Source: Lysobacteraceae bacterium (GTDB taxonomy: Bacteria; Pseudomonadota; Gammaproteobacteria; Xanthomonadales; Xanthomonadaceae). From it: DNA of 12,196 nucleotides. The stretch covers positions 1 to 12,196 of the forward strand of contig JAIXTZ010000165.1 of the NCBI GenBank assembly GCA_027483745.1, given 5' to 3'. This document shows positions 6,574-12,196 of this stretch, one piece after another; within the stretch, counting starts at the first letter, position 1, and every line of letters begins with the position of its first letter. Under the pieces are notes generated by a model. It saw only the letters and a program-made list of their open reading frames with translations. It was not told the origin of the DNA and ran no database searches. The position numbers and the translations under genes were made by a program.

Positions 6574-6579
6574 TAAACT
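6574..6579 (+). promoter_or_regulatory. Possible -10 element upstream of the M14-like gene
   Basis: TAAACT (4 of 6 matches to TATAAT) lies in the 58-base gap after the hypothetical gene, 30 bases before the ATG at 6610, and is followed by CCGGCG. The bases 17 upstream (around 6551-6556) do not resemble TTGACA, so the call rests on the -10 box and its position only. Confidence 0.3.
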
Positions 6580-6609
6580 CCGGCGCTGGACTCCCGAGGC
6601 ACGCCGGTC

Positions 6610-7530
6610 ATGTCGCTATCCCCCTACCCGATTGGCACTCCCGACACGCCTTGGGGCGATGTTGAACGCGCCGCCTGGCGCTCGCGCCAGCGCGTGCAGC
6701 GCCGCTATGCGGAGGACGTGCTGCCGCGCGTCGACGCGCTCCGCGCCCGCTTCGACGTGGCCGAGTACGGGCGCGTGGTGTCCGAGGGCGAGACGTTCCC
6801 CCTGTTCGCCGTGCGCAGCCGCGGCTGGAGCGACGCGCTGCCGACGGTGCTGGTCACCGGCGGCGTGCACGGCTACGAGACCAGCGGCGTGCACGGCGCC
6901 TTGGCCTTCCTGGAGCGCCACGGCGCGGCGTATGCCGGACGCACGAACGTGCTGGTGGCGCCCTGCATCAGCCCGTGGGCCTACGAGCGCGTGCAGCGTT
7001 GGAACGCCGAGGCGATCGACCCCAATCGCAACTTCCGCGCCGGCAGCCCCTGCGCGGAGTCGGCGGCACTGGTGTCCTTGGTCGCGCCGCTGCAGGGCCG
7101 CATCCGCATGCACATCGACTTGCACGAAACCACCGACAGCGACGAGAACGAGTTCCGCCCGGCGCTGGCCGCGCGCGACGGCAAGCCCTTCGAGCCGGGC
7201 GAGATCCCCGATGGCTTCTACCTCGTCGGCGACACGCCGAACCCGCAGCTCGATTTCCAGCGCCACGTGATCGAGGCGGTGGCGAACGTGACGCACATCG
7301 CGCCGCCCGATGCGAAAGGGCAGATCATCGGCTCGGACGTGGTGTCGCCGGGGGTGATCCTTTACCCCTTCAAGGCCCTGGGCCTCTGTGCCGGCCTCAC
7401 CGACGCCCCGTACACCACGACCACCGAGGTGTATCCCGACAGCCCTCGCGCCACGCAGGCGCAGTGCGTGGACGCGCAGGTGGCGGCGGTGGTGGCGGCG
7501 ATCGCCTTCGTTCTGAGCGTCGAGGACTGA
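6610..7530 (+). CDS. M14-family zinc carboxypeptidase-like protein
   Basis: A 306-residue protein with an M14-type active site. First zinc pair His 87 and Glu 90 in GGVHGYETSG, substrate-carboxylate-type residues in DPNRNF (137-142, Asn 139 and Arg 140), third zinc ligand His 172 in HIDLHET (168-174), and a candidate catalytic Glu 273 in TTTEVYP (270-276). The core (about 78-300) resembles the M14 sub-branch that includes succinylglutamate desuccinylase/aspartoacylase-like enzymes. It could cleave a C-terminal amino acid or an amide, and the sequence does not decide which. There is no clear signal peptide (N terminus MSLSPYPIGT, then a charged helix), so it is predicted cytoplasmic. GAGG about 10 bases upstream supports the ATG. 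Its neighbours do not explain its role. It is separated from the efflux genes by 129 bases holding two inverted repeats. Confidence 0.85.
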   Translation: MSLSPYPIGTPDTPWGDVERAAWRSRQRVQRRYAEDVLPRVDALRARFDVAEYGRVVSEGETFPLFAVRSRGWSDALPTVLVTGGVHGYETSGVHGALAFLERHGAAYAGRTNVLVAPCISPWAYERVQRWNAEAIDPNRNFRAGSPCAESAALVSLVAPLQGRIRMHIDLHETTDSDENEFRPALAARDGKPFEPGEIPDGFYLVGDTPNPQLDFQRHVIEAVANVTHIAPPDAKGQIIGSDVVSPGVILYPFKALGLCAGLTDAPYTTTTEVYPDSPRATQAQCVDAQVAAVVAAIAFVLSVED

Positions 7531-7542
7531 GCGGAGGCGAGC

Positions 7543-7573
7543 GGGGTCCGGCCTGCACACAGGGCCGGGTTCC
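7543..7573. repeat. Inverted repeat downstream of the M14-like gene
   Basis: CCGGCC at 7548-7553 pairs with GGCCGG at 7563-7568 around a 9-base loop. GGGG at 7543-7546 faces TCCC at 7570-7573, which can extend the stem imperfectly. It begins 13 bases after the stop codon at 7530. No T-tract follows, so it could be a weak or Rho-assisted terminator, or chance in GC-rich DNA. Confidence 0.3.
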
Positions 7574-7580
7574 CTCCTGA

Positions 7581-7608
7581 CGGCGCTCGGCCCCAAGCGG
7601 CAGCGCCG
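7581..7608. repeat. Second inverted repeat in the M14-RND gap
   Basis: CGGCGCT at 7581-7587 is perfectly complementary to AGCGCCG at 7602-7608 with a 14-base loop. It lies midway between the M14-like stop and the adaptor start, and no T-run follows. It may be a terminator for the upstream gene or part of the leader of the efflux operon. Which one cannot be decided from sequence. Confidence 0.3.
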
Positions 7609-7659
7609 CGGCGGTCCGGTTTCGCGTGTTCCACACAGTCCGTTGACGACGATCCACGG

Positions 7660-8751
7660 ATGCGAAACGCCCTCATTCTCTCCCGCGCCGCGGTCGCGGC
7701 CCTGTGTGCTTGCGTGGTCCTCACGGCTTGCGGCGGCGAGCCGTCTGCCGCGAATGCGGCGCCCGCCGCCCCGTCCGACGAGGGCGAAGCGCGCAGCGAG
7801 CCGGTGCGCGCCTACACGGTGGCGCCGCGCACGCTCGATCGCAGCGTGCTGGTGGCCGGCACCGTTGAGCCGCTGCGCAGCATCCAGCTGGCCGCGCGCA
7901 CCGACGGCGTCGTCGCCGAGGTGGCGGTCGAGGCCGGGGATCGCGTTCGCGCTGGGCAGCGCCTTGCACGCATCGACGTCAGCGAGCAGCAGGCCGAACT
8001 GGCCCGCGCGGAAGCCTCGCTGCGCGAGGCGCGTTCCAACCTCGAGCGTCTGGAAGCGCTGCGCGAGCGCCGGTTCGTCGATGCGGCCAGTGCCGCCAGC
8101 GCACGCTCGGCGCTCGAGGTGGCCGAGAGCGACGTCGAGCTGTGGCGGACGCGCGTCGCCTTCGGGGCGATCGAGGCGAGCATCGATGGCGTGGTGATCG
8201 CCCGCCTGATCGAACCGGGCGCGGCGGTCGGTCGACTTGCGCCCGCGTTCGAGTTGGCCGACCTCGACCGGCTGGTGCTGCGCGTCGGTGTCTCCGAGCT
8301 CGATGCCGCCGGCATTCGTCCCGGCGTGGCGGTGGACGTCGCCATCGATGCCTTGGGTGGCCAGACCGTGCAGGCGCAGGTGCGTCGGGTCTTCCCCTCG
8401 GCGGATCCGACGAGCCGGCTGGTGACGGTCGAACTGGATCTGCCCGAGGCCCACGCCAAGGGCGTGCGGCCCGGCTTCCTCGCGCGGGCGCGTTTCGCCA
8501 TCGAGTCGCGCGAGGGCGTGCTCGCCGTGCCGGCCGCGGCGGTGGGCTTGGGCGAGCAGAGTTTCGTCATGGTGATTGGCGAGGACGGCGCGCTCGAACG
8601 CCGCGAGGTCGCCACCGGCGTGGTGCGCGGCGAGTGGCGCGAGATCACCGAGGGGCTGCGCGCCGGCGAGACCATCGTCGCTACCAGCCCGCTCGACCTC
8701 GCCGCCGGCGATCGCGTGCGCGTGGTGGAGACGGTCGGAGGCGAGGCGTGA
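7660..8751 (+). CDS. RND efflux periplasmic adaptor subunit (membrane fusion protein), lipoprotein
   Basis: A 363-residue protein with a lipoprotein signal (residues 1-24; hydrophobic run, then V-L-T-A-C with lipidated Cys 24) and a low-complexity Ala/Pro linker to about residue 45. The order is that of AcrA/MexA-type adaptors: first beta-barrel strand (VRAYTVAPRTLDRSVLVAGTV in two stretches, 48-68), lipoyl half-motif DGVVAEVAVEAGDRVRAGQRL (82-102), a short alpha-hairpin rich in Ala, Glu and Arg (about 106-165), second lipoyl half ASIDGVVIARLIEPGAAV, beta-barrel (LVLRVGVSEL onward), and a membrane-proximal domain ending in LDLAAGDRVRVVE. It would link the inner-membrane pump to an outer-membrane channel. 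No good Shine-Dalgarno sequence precedes the ATG, but the signal peptide fixes this start. The stop overlaps the GTG of the permease gene. Confidence 0.93.
   Translation: MRNALILSRAAVAALCACVVLTACGGEPSAANAAPAAPSDEGEARSEPVRAYTVAPRTLDRSVLVAGTVEPLRSIQLAARTDGVVAEVAVEAGDRVRAGQRLARIDVSEQQAELARAEASLREARSNLERLEALRERRFVDAASAASARSALEVAESDVELWRTRVAFGAIEASIDGVVIARLIEPGAAVGRLAPAFELADLDRLVLRVGVSELDAAGIRPGVAVDVAIDALGGQTVQAQVRRVFPSADPTSRLVTVELDLPEAHAKGVRPGFLARARFAIESREGVLAVPAAAVGLGEQSFVMVIGEDGALERREVATGVVRGEWREITEGLRAGETIVATSPLDLAAGDRVRVVETVGGEA
8737..8747 (+). promoter_or_regulatory. Ribosome-binding site deciding the RND permease start
   Basis: GGAGG at 8737-8741 lies inside the end of the adaptor gene, 6 bases before the GTG at 8748. 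The open frame runs far upstream, so this site together with the GTGA overlap is what fixes the permease start. Confidence 0.7.
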
Positions 8752-11700
8752 GCGGCAGCGGTTCGCTCCGCGAGGAGGCCGCTCGGCGCTATCGCGGGCT
8801 GACCCACGCCGCCATCCGCCGGCCGATCGGCACCGCTGCCATCACCAGCGTCGTCCTGGTGCTGGGACTGTTCTTCGCCACCCGCCTGCCGGTCGACCTG
8901 TTGCCCGAGGTGGTCTACCCGCTGATCCGCGTCGATGTGTCCTACCCGGGCGTGGCGCCCGAGGTGATGGAAGAGCAGGTGACGCGCCCGCTGGAGCGGC
9001 AGCTGGCGTCCACCGAAGGCCTGACGCTGATGGCCAGCGAGGCCGAAGAGGGCAGCACCGACGTCAGCCTGCTGTTCCGCTACGGCACCGACCTCGATGT
9101 CGCCCTGCAGGATGCCGCGAGGCTGCTGGAGCGCGCCCGTGGCCAGCTGCCGGACGACATCGAGCCGCCGCGGCTGTCGAAGTTCGACCCCGGCGCCCAG
9201 CCGATCTTCGAAGCGGGCTTTTCCTCCGACCGGCGCAGCGCGCGCGAAGTGCGCGACTGGTTGGACAACCGGCTGGCCCCGCAGCTGCAGTCGATCCCCG
9301 GCGTCTCCGGCGTGCTCAGCGTCGGCGGCCAGGAGCGCGAAGTCGAGGTGGTGGTCGACCAGCAGCGGCTGCGCGCCTACGGCTTGAGCCTCGCCGACGT
9401 GTCGGCCCAGCTCGCGGCGGAGAACCAGAACGTCTCCGCGGGCAACATCACGTCGAGCAGCCTCGACGTGCGTGCGCGCACCGAGGGGCGCTTCCGCTCC
9501 GCCGACGACATCGCCGCCGTGCTGCTGCGCATCCCCGGCAGCGACCAGCGCATCCGCCTCGACGAGGTGGCCGAGGTGCGCGACGGCTTCCGCGAGCAGC
9601 GCGTGTTCGTCCGCCTCGACGGCGAGGCCGCCACCCAGCTGTCGGTGTTCAAGCAGCCGGACGCCAATACCGTGCAGGTCGTCGACGAGGTGCAGGCGCG
9701 CTTCGATTCGCTGCGGGCCTCCGGCTTCATCCCCGAGGACATCGTCTTCAGCACGACGCGCGACGGCGCCTACTTCGTGCGTGGTTCGGTGGAGTCGGTG
9801 GCCTCGGCGGCGATCATGGGCGGCGTGCTGGCCATGCTGGTCGTGCTGTTCTTCCTTGGCAGCGTCCGCGGAAGCGTGGTGATCGGCCTGGCCATTCCGC
9901 TGTCGATCATGGCGACCTTCGCCTTGATGGGCGCGGCGGGCCTGAGCCTCAACGTGATGAGCCTCGGCGGCCTGGCGCTGGGCATCGGCCTGCTGCTCGA
10001 CAACGCCATCGTGATGCTCGAGAACATCGAGCGGCATCGGAGCGAGCGGGGCGAAGACCCGGAGCAGGCGGCCCATGCGGCCGCCGACGAAGTGATTTCG
10101 GCGGTCACCGCCGGCACGCTGACGAACCTCGCCGCCGTGCTGCCCTTCCTGTTCATCACCGGGCTGGCGACGCTGGTGTTCCGCGAGTTGCTGGTCACCA
10201 TCTCGTTCGCGGTGGTCGCCTCGCTGGCGGTGGCGCTGACCCTGGTGCCGATGCTGGCCGCGCAAATGGCCAAGCTGCGTTTCACGTCCGGCTTTGATCG
10301 CAGCCTGCCCTACCGGGTGTTCAGTCGCGGCATGGCCGCCGTGACCGACGGCTATCGGCGCCTGTTGGGCGCATTGCTGCCGCATCGCGGTTGGGTGCTG
10401 GTCGCGGCCTTCGCCACCGTACTCGCCGTCCTGCCGTTGGGTTCGCGCCTGGGCAGCGAATTCCTGCCGCAGCTCGACGACGGCAGCCTCAACGTGCGCC
10501 TCGCCTTGCCGGCCGGCACCACGCCGGAGCAGACCGACCGCGCGACCCGGCAGGTCGAAGCGGCGCTGCGCGACCTGCCGCATGTGTCGAGCGTGTTCAC
10601 TGTCTCCGGCGGCAACGTCTGGGGCGGCACGCTGTCGGAGCGGGCCGGCCGTGGCTGGCTGGCCATCCAGCTCGAGGACGCGGCCGTGCGGCCGGACTGG
10701 CCGATCGGTCGCTGGGCGCGCGAAGCCCAGCGCCGCGTCGAGGCGCTGGACATCGCCGGCGCCGATATCGCCGTGCGCACCAACGGCATCCGCGGCCTGA
10801 ACTTCGGGCTGTCGGGCAACGACGTCGAGATCAAGGTGCTGGGCGAGGACCTGCCGACGCTGCAGCGGCTGGCGCGCGAGATCATCCGAGCCGTCGAAGG
10901 CATCCCGGGGCTTGAGGCCGTGGAGATGGACGACGAGGACCGCACCCCGGCGCTGCAGATCGAGGTGGATCGCGAGCGCGCGGCGGCGCTGGGCCTGGAT
11001 GTCCGCGCCGTGGCGCAGGCGCTGCGGCAGGCCGTAACTGGCACGGTGCCGACGCGCTACAGCACCGGCGTGAACGAGTACGACGTGCGCGTGCGCCTGC
11101 CGCGCGAGGAGGTCGAGAACCTCGATCGGCTCGGCGAAGTGATCGTCGCCAACGGGGCCAACGGCCCGATCCAGGCCCGGCAGGTGGCGCGCTTCACGCT
11201 GGGCGAGGGACCGGCGGAGATCGGCCGCGAGAACCAGCTGCGCATCCAGCGCATCGTTGGCGCCTTCAACACGTCGGAGAGCGACGTCGGCACGATCATG
11301 GCGGAAGTGCAGCGCCGCATCGCGACGGTCGAGATGCCCGAGCAGTACGGCGTGGCGCTCGGCGGCCAGTTCGAGAGCGTGCAGGAGACCGAGCGCGAGA
11401 TGAACATCGTCATCGTGCTCGCGGTGTTCCTCGTGCTCGTGGTGCTGGTGGTGCAGTACGAGCAGCTCACCAATCCGCTGGTGATCATGACGGCGGCGCC
11501 GCTCGCCTTGGGTGGCGCGCTCGTCGCGCTGTGGATGGCCGGCACGCCGCTTTCGGCGCCGGTGTTCCTTGGCGCGGTATTGCTCATCGGCATCGTGGTG
11601 AACAACGCGATCCTGCTCGTCGAGTACGTCGAACAGGACGTCGCACGCGGCGTGCCGGCGGCGGTGGCGGTGATCGAGGCGGGCGTGGTCCGCCTGCGGC

Positions 11701-11930
11701 CGATCCTGATGACGACCCTCCCCACCGTGGTCGGCATGCTGCCGTTGGCCATGGGCCTCGATGCCGGCGGCAAGCTGATGCAGCCGCTGGCCGTGGCGGT
11801 CGTCGGCGGCCTGATGTCGTCGATGCTGCTGACGCTGGTCGTGGTGCCTTGCCTCTACCTCGTGGCCCAGCCGCTGGCGCGCCGCCTCATCGAAGCGCTG
11901 ACGGTGCGGCGGGTCGCGACGGCGCGCTAG
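8748..11930 (+). CDS. RND efflux transporter permease (AcrB superfamily)
   Basis: A 1060-residue inner-membrane proton-driven exporter, full length for the family. Features in order: TM1 after a short cytoplasmic tail (about residues 27-47, RPIGTAAITSVVLVLGLFF), first periplasmic porter half with SYPGVAPEVMEEQVTRPLE and IPGVSGVLSVGG, TM2-6 from about 345 (IMGGVLAMLVVLFFLG, then LSLNVMSLGGLALGIGLLLDN), a second-half repeat starting with TM7 near 547, a second porter region, and TM8-12 from about 885 (including FLGAVLLIGIVVNNAILLVEY and ILMTTLPTVVGMLPLA). In the AcrB relay positions it has Asp 418 but Asn 419 and Asn 952, where AcrB has Asp-Asp and Lys. This D-N / N-N pattern is familiar from other RND branches. 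The substrate is not predictable. The gene follows the adaptor with a GTGA overlap, and no outer-membrane factor gene is in the window. Confidence 0.93.
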   Translation: MSGSGSLREEAARRYRGLTHAAIRRPIGTAAITSVVLVLGLFFATRLPVDLLPEVVYPLIRVDVSYPGVAPEVMEEQVTRPLERQLASTEGLTLMASEAEEGSTDVSLLFRYGTDLDVALQDAARLLERARGQLPDDIEPPRLSKFDPGAQPIFEAGFSSDRRSAREVRDWLDNRLAPQLQSIPGVSGVLSVGGQEREVEVVVDQQRLRAYGLSLADVSAQLAAENQNVSAGNITSSSLDVRARTEGRFRSADDIAAVLLRIPGSDQRIRLDEVAEVRDGFREQRVFVRLDGEAATQLSVFKQPDANTVQVVDEVQARFDSLRASGFIPEDIVFSTTRDGAYFVRGSVESVASAAIMGGVLAMLVVLFFLGSVRGSVVIGLAIPLSIMATFALMGAAGLSLNVMSLGGLALGIGLLLDNAIVMLENIERHRSERGEDPEQAAHAAADEVISAVTAGTLTNLAAVLPFLFITGLATLVFRELLVTISFAVVASLAVALTLVPMLAAQMAKLRFTSGFDRSLPYRVFSRGMAAVTDGYRRLLGALLPHRGWVLVAAFATVLAVLPLGSRLGSEFLPQLDDGSLNVRLALPAGTTPEQTDRATRQVEAALRDLPHVSSVFTVSGGNVWGGTLSERAGRGWLAIQLEDAAVRPDWPIGRWAREAQRRVEALDIAGADIAVRTNGIRGLNFGLSGNDVEIKVLGEDLPTLQRLAREIIRAVEGIPGLEAVEMDDEDRTPALQIEVDRERAAALGLDVRAVAQALRQAVTGTVPTRYSTGVNEYDVRVRLPREEVENLDRLGEVIVANGANGPIQARQVARFTLGEGPAEIGRENQLRIQRIVGAFNTSESDVGTIMAEVQRRIATVEMPEQYGVALGGQFESVQETEREMNIVIVLAVFLVLVVLVVQYEQLTNPLVIMTAAPLALGGALVALWMAGTPLSAPVFLGAVLLIGIVVNNAILLVEYVEQDVARGVPAAVAVIEAGVVRLRPILMTTLPTVVGMLPLAMGLDAGGKLMQPLAVAVVGGLMSSMLLTLVVVPCLYLVAQPLARRLIEALTVRRVATAR

Positions 11931-11969
11931 CCTCGGCGCGCGTCGCTCGTGACGCGCGCCGAGGCTAGC
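11926..11969. terminator. 19-bp perfect hairpin between convergent genes (likely bidirectional terminator)
   Basis: Bases 11926-11944 are the exact reverse complement of 11951-11969, with a 6-base loop (GCTCGT, 11945-11950). The stem is mostly G+C. It carries the RND stop codon (TAG, 11928-11930) in its left arm, and its right arm ends on the first base of the methyltransferase stop (11969-11971 on the minus strand). The location between two converging genes and the symmetry fit a terminator working in both directions. There is no T-tract on either side, so classical intrinsic termination is not shown. A REP-like repeat is the alternative. Confidence 0.65.
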
Positions 11970-12196
11970 TATCGGAACGGCTTGGTCCGTTGGGCGGCGG
12001 CCTTGACCGCGAACACGCCGTCGAGCTTCCGCTCGGCGCGGAAGCCGGCTTTCTCCAGCCGCTTGATGACCTCGCCCGGCACGTCGCGGCCGCTGGTCTT
12101 GGCGTTCGGCGTGCCGGTGTAGTGGAAGAGCGGCGCGCCGGGTTTCAGCACGCGCGCCAGCTGGTCGTAGAAGGCCTGCGAGTACAGCTCGCCGGC
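11969..12196 (-). CDS. SAM-dependent methyltransferase, C-terminal part (5' end outside window)
   Basis: The frame is open from the window edge at 12196 to a TAG at 11969-11971 and gives the last 75 residues; the start lies beyond the window. It begins in [29 protein letters not shown] (read in two pieces), which is the helix, 'R-V-L-K-P-G' turn and final-strand region of a class I methyltransferase fold. [17 protein letters not shown] and [10 protein letters not shown] follow as the closing helix and strand. The F-x-H-Y-T-G wording and the 'G-R-D-x-P...V...L..aGF' ending recall COG2521, first described as a predicted archaeal methyltransferase; this is from memory and moderate. The SAM-binding loop is outside the window, so substrate and completeness cannot be judged. 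It converges on the RND permease, sharing the hairpin between them. Confidence 0.65.
   Translation of the reverse strand, partial: AGELYSQAFYDQLARVLKPGAPLFHYTGTPNAKTSGRDVPGEVIKRLEKAGFRAERKLDGVFAVKAAAQRTKPFR

Noticed and set aside
6880..6900. A small repeated G-V-H-G coding pattern in the M14-like gene, considered as a DNA repeat
   Set aside because: It is two short occurrences within the zinc-binding region, explained by protein sequence, and not a structured repeat array.
6616..8454. A 612-codon minus-strand open frame opposite the M14-like and adaptor genes
   Set aside because: It runs across two real genes and the gap between them, has arginine/glycine-rich composition, no recognisable motif, and mirrors third-position GC bias of the plus-strand genes.
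7812..10583. A 923-codon open frame on the minus strand opposite the RND genes
   Set aside because: It lies fully antisense to two clear efflux genes. Its translation is rich in His, Gln, Arg and Ala with no domain, which is the usual shadow of high-GC codon use.

Overview
This window is GC-rich coding DNA, around 70% G+C in hand-counted samples. It looks like a Gram-negative proteobacterium: it encodes an RND efflux pump, two lipoproteins with lipoboxes and an outer-membrane beta-barrel of the MipA/OmpV type. The protein families and the promoter style suggest a gammaproteobacterium near Lysobacterales/Xanthomonadales. That placement is an inference from gene content, not from a marker gene. 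Genes are tightly packed, and no gene-free stretch exceeds 300 bases. I see no rRNA, tRNA, CRISPR array, insertion sequence or integrase.

Layout from left to right. (1) 2-1643, plus strand: three genes joined by 4-base GTGA overlaps. They are the C-terminal end of a DUF2141 protein, a short-chain dehydrogenase, and a small dimeric alpha/beta-barrel (DUF3291/ABM-like) protein. (2) 1738-3539, plus strand: a patatin-like phospholipase lipoprotein and a MipA/OmpV outer-membrane protein, in DNA visibly less GC-rich than the rest. (3) 3713-4465, minus strand: an RsuA-like pseudouridine synthase homologue whose catalytic Asp position is Glu, with a readable sigma-70-like promoter. (4) 4589-6057, plus strand, divergent from it: a DUF6445 protein with an Fe(II)/2-oxoglutarate oxygenase-like H-x-D...H pattern, overlapping by GTGA with a RIO-family kinase. 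(5) 6129-6551: an unrecognised 140-residue protein. (6) 6610-7530: an M14-type zinc carboxypeptidase-like protein. (7) 7660-11930: an RND adaptor lipoprotein and an RND permease, again overlapping by GTGA, with no outer-membrane channel gene in view. (8) 11969-12196, minus strand: the C-terminal end of a SAM-dependent methyltransferase converging on the RND operon. A perfect 19-bp hairpin lies between them and contains both stop codons.

Most of the window is recognisable housekeeping and envelope functions. I do not see a clearly novel defence or mobile system. The points most worth attention are the apparently catalytically altered pseudouridine synthase, the coupled oxygenase-like/RIO kinase pair beside it (a possible ribosome- or RNA-linked module), the lower-GC phospholipase/porin-like pair, and the hairpin that embeds two convergent stop codons.
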